6,645 nucleotides of DNA, from the NCBI GenBank assembly GCA_963933885.1, contig CAWVWF010000183.1, positions 1 through 6,645 of the forward strand, read 5' to 3'. The notes under the pieces were generated by a model. The model had not been told where the DNA came from. It worked only from the letters and a program-made list of their open reading frames with translations, and made no database searches. Positions 1 through 6,645 of this stretch are shown piece after piece. The translations under genes were made by a program, and so were the position numbers. The DNA is from CAWVWF01 sp963933885 (GTDB lineage Bacteria; Bacteroidota; Bacteroidia; Flavobacteriales_C; GCA-002722245). Every line of letters starts with the position of its first letter. The first letter of the stretch is position 1.

Positions 1-1048
1 TTATTTGAATTAAAGTTTCTAAAATCAGGTATAATCCATGTAAGCTTCCCCATATTATGAAAGTCCACTGTGCTCCATGCCAAAAACCGCTTACTAAAAA
101 TGTTATAAAAAGGTTGTAATACCATTTCCATTTTACAACCCTATTTCCTCCTAAGGGTATGTATAAATAATCTTTAAACCATGTAGATAGAGAAATGTGC
201 CATCTCTTCCAAAACTCTCCTATAGATTTTGAAAAATATGGAGTTCTAAAATTCTTTAAAAAATCAAATCCCATTGTTCTTGCTATACCAATTGCAATGT
301 CCGAATAACCAGAGAAATCACAGTAAATTTGGAATGCAAAAAACACAGTTCCTATTATAATAGTAAAACCTGAATACTCTGTAGGGTTATTATATATTTC
401 ATTGACAATAATAGAGAGTCTATCAGCAACAACCACTTTTTTAAATAAGCCCCATAATGCCAAGGTTAACCCACTAGCCGCTTTGTCAAACGAAAAGTCA
501 TGTTTTTGATGAAACTGCGGGAGTAAGTTTGATGCCCTTTCAATAGGCCCAGCAACAAGTTGTGGGAAAAAGGATACAAATAAAGCGAAAATTCCTATGT
601 TTTTTTCAGGAGTTTTAATCTTGCCATTGTAGATGTCTAAACTATAACTTAATGTTTGAAATGTATAAAATGATATTCCAACGGGTAAAATTACTTCTAG
701 ATATGGTAATTGATAATTTGAATTTGATAGTTGGATTATTTCATTAGTGTTATCTAAGAAAAAATTAAAGTATTTAAAAATGAATAGAACAGATAAGTTG
801 CTTGCAAGACTTAAGTATAGGAATCTTTTTTTTGTTCTTTGTATTGATGAAGAATGAATTTTTAAACCTATGAAGTAATCTATTAAAGTAGATCCTATTA
901 TTATTCCTAAATATTTTATTTCCCACACACCATAAAAAAAATAGCTCGCTAATAATAACAATACCCATCTTCTTTTATGTGGAATAATGAAATATGTTGG
1001 GATTACAATGAGAATAAATAATAGAAATTCTATAGAATTAAATAACAT
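1..1048 (-). CDS. MBOAT family membrane O-acyltransferase (AlgI/DltB-like), partial, C-terminus off the left edge
   Basis: Translating the minus strand from the ATG at 1048 gives 349 codons with no stop before the window edge, so the gene is cut at its 3' end; full-length relatives are roughly 470-500 residues. The protein is a polytopic inner-membrane protein with hydrophobic segments near residues 5-22, 27-40, 45-60, 76-98, 115-135, 150-167, 190-207, 225-245 and 310-345. Family hallmarks are LPVGISFYTFQ (121-131), QLVAGPIER (163-171), FWKRWHISLSTWFKDYLYIP (279-298), and SGFWHGA (320-326) followed by GSLHG. His324 in the WHG motif and His338 are the candidate catalytic histidines. AlgI-type members move acetyl groups across the membrane onto exported polysaccharides, usually with an SGNH/AlgJ-like partner; such a gene, if present, would lie left of the window. 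The acceptor here is unknown. It starts 53 bp after menD on the same strand and may be co-transcribed, although function does not link them. No Shine-Dalgarno motif is visible. The family call is secure; the substrate is not. Confidence 0.93.
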   Translation of the reverse strand, partial: MLFNSIEFLLFILIVIPTYFIIPHKRRWVLLLLASYFFYGVWEIKYLGIIIGSTLIDYFIGLKIHSSSIQRTKKRFLYLSLASNLSVLFIFKYFNFFLDNTNEIIQLSNSNYQLPYLEVILPVGISFYTFQTLSYSLDIYNGKIKTPEKNIGIFALFVSFFPQLVAGPIERASNLLPQFHQKHDFSFDKAASGLTLALWGLFKKVVVADRLSIIVNEIYNNPTEYSGFTIIIGTVFFAFQIYCDFSGYSDIAIGIARTMGFDFLKNFRTPYFSKSIGEFWKRWHISLSTWFKDYLYIPLGGNRVVKWKWYYNLFITFLVSGFWHGAQWTFIIWGSLHGLYLILETLIQI

Positions 1049-1051
1049 ATG

Positions 1052-1066
1052 ATTAAATTATTTAAT
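1052..1066. repeat. short AT-only palindrome between menD and the acyltransferase gene
   Basis: The bases attaaat-t-atttaat form a perfect inverted repeat with 7-bp arms around one base, ending just upstream of the acyltransferase ATG. It contains no G or C, the loop is too small for a normal hairpin, and no clear U-tract follows in the minus direction. A strong intrinsic terminator is therefore unlikely. It could be a regulator site or simply chance in AT-rich DNA. Confidence 0.25.
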
Positions 1067-1101
1067 TCTTCATTTTATTTAACACTAGAATATTTTCCAT
1101 T

Positions 1102-2796
1102 TTAATTTTGTTTTAGATGTTTAAAATATCTTTTAAGAATTTCAGGATTCAGTTCATTGTCTGTAGAAATCTCTAACAAACTAGCACGATTAATATTATC
1201 GTTATAAACTGAATTTAGATGTTCTTTTAATTTCGTTTCTTCATTGCAAAAATAATAATCTATTCCGAAAGTTTTAGCAATATACTCAGCATTTAAATTG
1301 TGCTTCACTTCAAAGAAGGGTTCAAGCTCTTCTAATTTTGAAGGACCATCAATAATTCTGAAAATACTCCCCCCTTTATTATTGATTACAATTATTTTTA
1401 AATTTTGAGGAAATGGACTGATCCATAAAGCATTGGAATCATAAAAGAAGCTTAAGTCTCCAGATATAACAGTTGTTAATTCTCCTTTTGCTTGAGCGGC
1501 TCCAACCGCAGTACTAATTGTTCCATCAATTCCACTAGTTCCTCTATTGCTATAACAAGTTAATTCCTTTTGTGCAGGTTGATCAAACAAGTTACTGTAC
1601 CTAACAGCTGTTGAATTTGCTAACTGTACCGATGAGTTATTAGGAATTGAATCAAGGATTAATTCAAAAGCTTTTAAATCGCAAAATTCAATTTCATTTA
1701 AAAAGTTATTGAATACACTCTGAAGCTTAATGTCTTTTTCTAGCCAGTTTGCTCTGTAAGTTGAATCTTTATGCTCAGTAATAAAGTGAGGTAGAATCTT
1801 TTCAGGAGAAAGAGGGATGATCTTAGTTAAACCTTGGAATGTATCAACATAATCGTTAGATGTGTTGATATGCCAATGTTCTTGTGGTTTGTTTTTTCTT
1901 AAAAAGGCTTTAACTTTTTTACTTACCACTGGACCTCCAAGTGTAATTAGTAATTCCGGAGTATACTCTGATGTACCTTCGTCCTCAATCGCAACAATAA
2001 TTCTATCTATACTTCTATTAAAGTTCTCTCCAAATACATTTGAAGTTGTTTCTGTTAAAATAGCTACATTACTTTGCTCTCCTAAAAGATTTAATGCCTC
2101 ATTTAATGCTTTATTCGGTTGTAACAATCCCGTTACTATTAATATTTTTGAATATTGATTCCAGGAATGTTGTAGTTTAGAAATTTCTGATTGAGGAAGT
2201 TCTAACAGAGTTTTTGTAGTTTCGAATACTTTAGGTAATGGCTCGTTTGCGTAGTCATGTACATCATACAACGGTTCTCTGAAGGGTATGTTTATATGAA
2301 CAGGTCCTGCTTCAGGGTATAAGGTAGATTCGATTGCTTCACTTACTATTCTTTGCGTAAACCATCTATCATCTGAATGATCTGTATCAACTGGGATATC
2401 AAATGATTTCTTAATGTAGTTTTTAAAAATACCAGATTGTCTGATTGTTTGTCCATCCATTTGATCTACCCATTCAGGTGGTCGATCAGCTGTTAAAATT
2501 AACATAGGAACTTTTTGGTAAAACGCTTCAGCGATTGCTGATGCGAAATTTAAAGACGCTGTTCCAGATGTACAACATATAGCGACAGGTTCATTTAATT
2601 GTTGAGCCAGTCCCATTGCAAAAAATGCAGCGCAACGTTCATCTACAATACTATGACAGGTGAAGTCGGGATGACGGTTAAATGAAATTGTTAATGGAGC
2701 ATTCCTTGAACCAGGCGCAATTACAACGTGTTTGATTCCTTTGATTGAACATATTTCAACCAAATCTCTTACAGCAACTTTATTTGATAGTAGCAA
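1102..2796 (-). CDS. menD: 2-succinyl-5-enolpyruvyl-6-hydroxy-3-cyclohexene-1-carboxylate (SEPHCHC) synthase
   Basis: MenD is a cytosolic thiamine-diphosphate (ThDP) enzyme of menaquinone synthesis. It condenses isochorismate with 2-oxoglutarate, releasing CO2 and giving SEPHCHC. The 564-residue product has the usual family length. The N-terminal domain carries APGSRNAPLT (27-36), VDER (51-54) with Glu53 as the likely ThDP-activating glutamate, CTSGTA (75-80), LTADRPPE (101-108) and GPVHINIPFREP (164-175). The C-terminal ThDP domain has SNRGTSGIDGT (416-426), GDLSF (446-450) and INNKGGSIF (471-479). Asp447 and the Asn472-Asn473 pair form the GD...NN metal/cofactor motif. The start codon is TTG. 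No ATG or GTG occurs between the menF stop and the conserved N-terminus, and from memory the TTG falls where related MenD proteins begin. The gene lies 36 bp after menF, in the same reading frame, consistent with one operon. No Shine-Dalgarno motif is seen. Confidence 0.97.
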   Translation of the reverse strand: MLLSNKVAVRDLVEICSIKGIKHVVIAPGSRNAPLTISFNRHPDFTCHSIVDERCAAFFAMGLAQQLNEPVAICCTSGTASLNFASAIAEAFYQKVPMLILTADRPPEWVDQMDGQTIRQSGIFKNYIKKSFDIPVDTDHSDDRWFTQRIVSEAIESTLYPEAGPVHINIPFREPLYDVHDYANEPLPKVFETTKTLLELPQSEISKLQHSWNQYSKILIVTGLLQPNKALNEALNLLGEQSNVAILTETTSNVFGENFNRSIDRIIVAIEDEGTSEYTPELLITLGGPVVSKKVKAFLRKNKPQEHWHINTSNDYVDTFQGLTKIIPLSPEKILPHFITEHKDSTYRANWLEKDIKLQSVFNNFLNEIEFCDLKAFELILDSIPNNSSVQLANSTAVRYSNLFDQPAQKELTCYSNRGTSGIDGTISTAVGAAQAKGELTTVISGDLSFFYDSNALWISPFPQNLKIIVINNKGGSIFRIIDGPSKLEELEPFFEVKHNLNAEYIAKTFGIDYYFCNEETKLKEHLNSVYNDNINRASLLEISTDNELNPEILKRYFKHLKQN

Positions 2797-2832
2797 GTGA
2801 TAAAATTTATACTGGTAAAATTGCGGAAAATT

Positions 2833-3837
2833 TTACAGAAAACGCAGTAAAGATTGTGCTTTCCTTTCACATTCTTTCCATTCGTCTTCAAAAACAGACT
2901 TTTCAGTGATTCCGCCACCTACAAATAGGGTCGTTTGGTTGGTTGTAATCTTCGCACATCTCAAGTTAACAAACAAAGTAGACTTGTCATCAAGGTTTAA
3001 AGGTCCACCAAATCCACAATAATATTCTCTATCGTGTGGCTCTGCAATTTTTATTGTTGAGTATGCTGCAGATTTTGGACTTCCTGATATCGCAGGAGTA
3101 GGGTGTAAGCTTTCTGCTATTTCAGCAACAGAATGATTTTCTGTTGAAAAGGATATTATGTTTCTTAGATGATAAACGGCACCAGCTTCAACAGTTTCTA
3201 ATTCGCTGATTTCAGTTTTCAGGTCTAATTCTTTTAAACCATTAAGAATTGTTGAGGTAACAATTTTTTGCTCGGCGTATTCTTTTTCAGTCCAGCTTGT
3301 ATCAAGATCTTTTTTAGTTCCAGCAAGAGACATTGTTGATGCAGCCTTTTCGTTTGCGGTAATTAATGTTTCAGGAGAAGCTCCAATCCATATGTCTCCA
3401 CTTGGTGTATTAACTAAGTATATATGTGAAGATGGATAGTTAGAGATGAGTTGTTCAAAAACAGCAATGGCATTAGATGTTGTGTCGAAAACCATTTTTC
3501 TAGACAATACAGCTTTTGTTATTTTTTCACATTGAATCTCGTTTTTAACTATTCTAAAACCGAAATCGTATTCATCTTTATCTGTGCTAATTTCTTCAGA
3601 AGAATTCTGAGGAATAAAAAGATCATGAGAGAATTGAGTTTTAATCTCATCCCAAGCTCCTGAAATATTTGTTTGTGGAGTTATTAGAAAAGCATTTTTT
3701 CGAATAAAGTCTGTAAAGATAAATCCAGAATTATTTGTTAACTCATCAACAGGTGACGTATTACCTGAAACGAATGAACAGTTTTTTTCACCAGCTAATC
3801 TAAATACAACAGAACCTATATTTCCCTCTTCTTCCAC
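2833..3837 (-). CDS. menF: isochorismate synthase (MenF/EntC family)
   Basis: This enzyme isomerises chorismate to isochorismate, the first committed menaquinone step; its product is the substrate of MenD, encoded next. The 334-residue protein is a chorismate-binding domain with ITKAVLSRK (106-114; Lys108 is the likely general base), GASPETL (152-158; Glu156 is the likely general acid), AGT (172-174), LHPTPAISGSP (244-254), EPHDREYYCGFGG (266-278) and a C-terminal GGGI followed by EDEWKECERK (317-326). Glu189 and an acidic residue of the last stretch probably bind Mg2+. LHPTPA with PHDREYYCGFGG separates it from anthranilate and aminodeoxychorismate synthases, and the menD neighbour favours MenF over siderophore-type EntC. 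The start is GTG. TAG and TAA stops lie in frame 9 bp upstream and no later Met precedes conserved sequence, so GTG is the only reasonable start. The N-terminus seems several residues shorter than in relatives I remember. It follows the protease gene by 28 bp. Confidence 0.95.
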   Translation of the reverse strand: MEEEGNIGSVVFRLAGEKNCSFVSGNTSPVDELTNNSGFIFTDFIRKNAFLITPQTNISGAWDEIKTQFSHDLFIPQNSSEEISTDKDEYDFGFRIVKNEIQCEKITKAVLSRKMVFDTTSNAIAVFEQLISNYPSSHIYLVNTPSGDIWIGASPETLITANEKAASTMSLAGTKKDLDTSWTEKEYAEQKIVTSTILNGLKELDLKTEISELETVEAGAVYHLRNIISFSTENHSVAEIAESLHPTPAISGSPKSAAYSTIKIAEPHDREYYCGFGGPLNLDDKSTLFVNLRCAKITTNQTTLFVGGGITEKSVFEDEWKECERKAQSLLRFL

Positions 3838-3865
3838 TGTATAAAGTTACTACTCGAAACTTAAA

Positions 3866-5470
3866 TTAACGAGCAATTATGATACTTTGATGATTAGAAA
3901 TTGTAGATGTGACGATTGACAATATATAATTCCCTGCTGTAAGGTTGCTAATTGGAATAGCTTGAAAGAATTTGTTGTTGTTTTGAAGTTGTTTTTTAAT
4001 GATAACCTTCCCCAGTAAATCATGAATTAAAATAGTTGGCTGGATATAGGTAGCGTGCTCAATTTTGATATTAAGTACTGATGATGTTGGGTTTGGCCAG
4101 ACCTTGATTTCATCAAATGCTAATTCTTCAGTCGCATTTGTACATGGTTTATATGTTCCTTTTAACTCGGTAATTCCCAATCCTGAAGGATCTAACCAAT
4201 CTAAGAGTCTTTGATTGGCATTGCTTCCGTTTAAATCCCAATGTGCGCTTACCTTACCATAAAAATCAGTTTTTGTTGGTGTTACACAGAAAGATGTTCC
4301 ACCGGTTAACGTTCCGACGATTAAGCCATTTGAATTAAAAATAGGACTTCCGCTACTTCCGCCTTCTGTTATTCCGTGTCCATTTGTTGTACTTGCCCAT
4401 GTTACACCCCAATATCCATCAGTCATTCCACCTGAAATAGACGTTGTTGAAAGAGTACTCGTGTAGGTTGATATTTTTTTAATGTCTGAAGAAGGGTGAT
4501 GAATTGAAACACCGTTATCAAATCTTGCATTATCTTTTTTCCATCCATTGAAATATGGATTATAACTATCAGGAATATTATCTTTTAATCTCATTAGTAT
4601 AAAATCTGAACCTGATGTGGCTGTTGCTGCCGCAAGAATATCGAAACCTGTCATTGTACTTGACGCATCTGCAGTGGTGCTTGAACATGAATTTGATTCA
4701 AAATTAAAATATACAATTGATGCATCATTATCAGCTTGGCTACTTCCATTTGTACAATGCTCTGCTGATAAAACATAAGGTGTGCAGTCTGTATCTGTAT
4801 TATTAACCAAAGATCCAGAACACCAAAACGTTTGACCACCTACTTTAATCAATAACCTAACAACTCCTTTTTTCTCATCTTGCCAATCATCACCTTCGGA
4901 GCAATTAATATTTACTTCACAACTTGCAGACGCTTCTGTAGCTTCGGTATCTTTTAAGAAATATCCTATTTGATTTATGTTAATTTTAGCTGAAGTAATA
5001 TTACTTGGTTCGTCGTATTGAATTATTAATTCATTACCTGAGATATATTCGTGAGCGAACTTGTTACTATTTGAATTATTTAATGATGAATAGGCACCTA
5101 GTAATTGTTTCTTATTTGGGGAATAAATAAAGAGTTTTCCACCCTCAGGAATTTTGAAATTATCGTAATATACATTCAGTGCTTTTGCGTTTTCTGATTT
5201 GATAGATAGCTTGTACACTTTGTCTCCATTATCTAAAACAGTTAGCTGAGCCTGTTTCATGAAATCAATTTTAGCATCTAGAATTATTGAAGCTATGTTC
5301 GGTTGAAGTAAAGCATCTTGAATATCATCTGTTGAAGGAGGTATTATTTCAAAAGTTGGAACACGATCACTAATTTTATTTTTATTAGAAATTGGAGATC
5401 CACTAATCTTAATCTGCGATTGAGCAGAGATGCTTACTAGCAATACAAGAAGAGTGAAGATGCGTTTCAT
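3866..5470 (-). CDS. secreted lysyl-endopeptidase-like (S1 family) serine protease with T9SS C-terminal sorting domain
   Basis: The 534-residue preproprotein begins with a Sec signal peptide (Lys2-Arg3, then hydrophobic 4-15, cleavage probably around 16-19), followed by a propeptide to about residue 180. The catalytic domain (about 182-436) resembles Achromobacter lyticus protease I. His238 (SAEHC), Asp289 (SGSDF) and Ser373 (GGSSGSP) form the apparent triad. Cysteine pairs 184/395, 190/262 and 217/239 match the three disulfides known in that enzyme, with identical 6- and 22-residue spacings at several points. Asp402 (TDFYG) corresponds to the acidic S1 residue that gives lysine specificity, so cleavage after Lys is plausible but inferred. 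Residues about 452-534 form a type A T9SS sorting domain, with VWPNPTSS, DLLGK and NLTAGNY, so the protein should be exported across the outer membrane and then surface-anchored or released. The ATG start gives an intact signal peptide. It is the first minus-strand gene after the divergent spacer and lies 28 bp before menF; no functional link to menaquinone synthesis is evident. Confidence 0.93.
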   Translation of the reverse strand: MKRIFTLLVLLVSISAQSQIKISGSPISNKNKISDRVPTFEIIPPSTDDIQDALLQPNIASIILDAKIDFMKQAQLTVLDNGDKVYKLSIKSENAKALNVYYDNFKIPEGGKLFIYSPNKKQLLGAYSSLNNSNSNKFAHEYISGNELIIQYDEPSNITSAKININQIGYFLKDTEATEASASCEVNINCSEGDDWQDEKKGVVRLLIKVGGQTFWCSGSLVNNTDTDCTPYVLSAEHCTNGSSQADNDASIVYFNFESNSCSSTTADASSTMTGFDILAAATATSGSDFILMRLKDNIPDSYNPYFNGWKKDNARFDNGVSIHHPSSDIKKISTYTSTLSTTSISGGMTDGYWGVTWASTTNGHGITEGGSSGSPIFNSNGLIVGTLTGGTSFCVTPTKTDFYGKVSAHWDLNGSNANQRLLDWLDPSGLGITELKGTYKPCTNATEELAFDEIKVWPNPTSSVLNIKIEHATYIQPTILIHDLLGKVIIKKQLQNNNKFFQAIPISNLTAGNYILSIVTSTISNHQSIIIAR

Positions 5471-5540
5471 AAATACAAGTTACACTTTTTAGACGAAGAA
5501 AAACTGGAATAGTTGGCTTGTAATTGTTTAAATTAGCATC
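5471..5540. promoter_or_regulatory. divergent intergenic region expected to carry promoters for the protease and response regulator genes
   Basis: These 70 bp separate the starts of two divergent genes, so promoters for both directions should lie here or in the gene edges. For the plus direction, TAAATTAG at 5529-5536 is one base from the Bacteroidota -7 consensus TAnnTTTG, with a TTG about 13 bp upstream at 5513-5515. It is only 4 bp before the ATG, which would imply a leaderless or nearly leaderless transcript. In the minus direction no good -7 box is seen. Two weak dyads (4-bp arms at 5477-5487 and 5502-5514) are too short to call operators. The regulatory role is inferred from gene layout; the exact boxes are uncertain. 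Confidence 0.5.
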
Positions 5541-6245
5541 ATGGAAAAAAGAATCCTTTTAGTTGAAGATGAAGAACATCTAGTTGATGTGATGAAGCTT
5601 AATTTAGAGTTAGAAGGATATGTGGTTAAAGTTGCAGAGGATGGAGTAGAAGCTTTGGACTTGTGGCAATCACAAAGATTTGATCTGATTTTGTTGGATG
5701 TGATGCTGCCAAATGTAGATGGACTAACTGTTTGCGAAACAATTAGATTAAAGGATGAAGAAATTCCAATTTTAATTTTATCAGCAAAAGGTGGTAATGC
5801 TGATAAGATCTTAGGGTTAAAAGCGGGAGCAGATGATTATCTATTAAAACCTTTTAACCTTGAGGAGCTACTTTTGAGAATATCTATTTTAATTAAAAAA
5901 GGTGATAAGCTAAGAACGCATCGTAGTTCTTTGGATACTGAATTTACATTTGGAAGTAATAAAGTGAACTTCACTACTTTTGATTATGAGGGGATTGGAG
6001 GTCAGAACGGACAACTTTCTGCTAGAGAATTACACCTCATAAAATTATTGATTGAGAGAAAAAATGAAGTTGTTTCTAGAGATTTAATTTTGGAATTAAT
6101 TTGGGGAGTGGATGTATATCCAAGTACTCGAACGATAGATAATTATCTTTTGAATTTCAGAAAGTATTTTGAAGAAGATCCGAAGAATCCAGTGTTTTTT
6201 CACTCAGTAAGAGGTATAGGTTATAAATTTGTTTTAAATAATTAA
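5541..6245 (+). CDS. OmpR/PhoB-family response regulator (receiver plus winged-helix DNA-binding domain)
   Basis: This is a cytoplasmic two-component transcription factor of 234 residues, the normal length for the family. The receiver domain (about 3-118) has the acidic pocket at Asp10-Glu11, phospho-acceptor Asp53 in LILLDVMLPNVDG (49-61), switch residues Ser81 and Tyr100, and Lys103 in LLKPF. The winged-helix domain (about 135-233) has the usual LSARELHLIKLL (159-170), VVSRDLILELIWG (177-189) and a recognition-helix region STRTIDNYLLNFRKYF (195-210), ending in the wing sequence SVRGIGYKF (222-230). The ATG at 5541 fits the usual MEKRILLVEDE opening. No sensor kinase gene is in the window; the next gene, one base downstream, encodes a mechanosensitive channel and is very likely co-transcribed. 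Target genes cannot be deduced, though autoregulation or control of the divergent protease through the shared spacer is possible. Family assignment is firm; the stimulus is unknown. Confidence 0.95.
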   Translation: MEKRILLVEDEEHLVDVMKLNLELEGYVVKVAEDGVEALDLWQSQRFDLILLDVMLPNVDGLTVCETIRLKDEEIPILILSAKGGNADKILGLKAGADDYLLKPFNLEELLLRISILIKKGDKLRTHRSSLDTEFTFGSNKVNFTTFDYEGIGGQNGQLSARELHLIKLLIERKNEVVSRDLILELIWGVDVYPSTRTIDNYLLNFRKYFEEDPKNPVFFHSVRGIGYKFVLNN

Positions 6246-6246
6246 T

Positions 6247-6645
6247 ATGTTGTTAAGATCAATTAGCACAGATAGTATTTTTAGTGATCTAGATTCGGTT
6301 TCAGGATTAATCGGTAAATGGTTAAGTGAGATTGGGTTAACTGGTGGGCTATTGAATTTTAGTCAGATTGCACTAATTATTCTCTTTTTAATAGTGGTAT
6401 GTTTCATAGCTGATTTTATAGCTAGAAAATTACTTTTATCAGTAGTTGAAAAACTGATAGAGCGCACTAAGAATACATGGGATGATGTGCTGGTTGAGCA
6501 AAAAGTATTTAAAAATGTTGTTCACATTGTACCAGCAGTAATAATAGGAGGATTGTCTCCAGTATTATTTAAAGGTCACGAATTCTTATTGGTAACTTTC
6601 GATAAAATTGGTAGTGTTTATTTAACGATAAGTATCATTTTAACC
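6247..6645 (+). CDS. mechanosensitive ion channel of the MscS family (YbdG-like), partial, C-terminus off the right edge
   Basis: The reading frame opens at ATG 6247, one base after the regulator stop, and stays open for 133 codons to the window end, so only the N-terminal part is present. It has a hydrophobic segment at about 38-56 (FSQIALIILFLIVV...), then a charged loop, TWDDVLVEQKVFKNVVHIVP (77-96), and a second hydrophobic stretch from about 92 to 108, with another beginning near 122. The W-DD-LVE--VF----H-VPA pattern is characteristic, from memory, of the YbdG-like subgroup of MscS channels in the inner membrane, which release solutes on hypo-osmotic stress. The pore helix and beta domain that would confirm this lie outside the window. 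The one-base spacing strongly suggests co-transcription and possibly translational coupling with the response regulator. Confidence in a coding gene is high; the family call rests on the short conserved motif. Confidence 0.82.
   Translation, partial: MLLRSISTDSIFSDLDSVSGLIGKWLSEIGLTGGLLNFSQIALIILFLIVVCFIADFIARKLLLSVVEKLIERTKNTWDDVLVEQKVFKNVVHIVPAVIIGGLSPVLFKGHEFLLVTFDKIGSVYLTISIILT

Noticed and set aside
774..968. 64-codon minus-strand open frame
   Set aside because: It lies wholly inside the acyltransferase gene in another frame, and its product is low-complexity Lys/Asn/Phe-rich sequence typical of AT-rich shadow frames.
1062..1100. 12-codon minus-strand mini-ORF after the menD stop, a possible leader peptide
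   Set aside because: There is no ribosome-binding site, no run of a regulatory amino acid, and no attenuator-like hairpins; it is expected by chance.
1862..2158. 98-codon plus-strand open frame
   Set aside because: It is antisense to the well-conserved menD and has no recognisable motif.
3451..3663. 70-codon plus-strand open frame
   Set aside because: It is antisense to menF and shows no protein family features.
3853..3873. CTCG...CGAG inverted repeat at the protease stop as a terminator
   Set aside because: The stem is 4 bp with a 13-base loop and no U-tract; it is too weak to support.
4651..4839. 62-codon minus-strand open frame
   Set aside because: It overlaps the protease catalytic domain in another frame; the protease frame carries the conserved His and cysteines here.
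5477..5514. Two short dyads (AAGT-N3-ACTT and AACT-N5-AGTT) as operators for the regulator
   Set aside because: Arms are only 4 bp, and OmpR-family regulators normally bind direct repeats, which I do not see here.

Overview
The window is AT-rich and looks like a chromosomal segment of a Bacteroidota bacterium, most likely in or near the Flavobacteriia. Three things point there: a secreted protease with a C-terminal type IX secretion (T9SS) sorting domain, a menaquinone pathway, and genes that lack clear Shine-Dalgarno sequences. I cannot name the species.

Left block, minus strand, in transcription order: a T9SS-exported lysyl-endopeptidase-like serine protease (3866-5470), isochorismate synthase menF (2833-3837), SEPHCHC synthase menD (1102-2796), and the first 349 codons of an MBOAT-family membrane O-acyltransferase (1-1048), which runs off the left edge. 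Gaps are 28, 36 and 53 bp with no convincing terminator, so at least menF-menD, and possibly all four, could share a transcript. MenF and MenD catalyse consecutive steps of menaquinone synthesis: chorismate to isochorismate, then isochorismate to SEPHCHC. The protease and the acyltransferase have no obvious biochemical link to that pathway.

Right block, plus strand: an OmpR/PhoB-type response regulator (5541-6245) followed after one base by the N-terminal 133 codons of an MscS-family (YbdG-like) mechanosensitive channel that runs off the right edge. The blocks are divergent and separated by 70 bp (5471-5540), which should hold both promoters.

The genes are conserved families and I see no mobile element, RNA gene, CRISPR array or clear undescribed system. 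The most notable points are the start codons and phasing of the men genes (GTG for menF, TTG for menD, both in one frame separated by a TAA), the close match of the protease to Achromobacter protease I in cysteines and catalytic residues, and the regulator-channel pairing without a sensor kinase in view.
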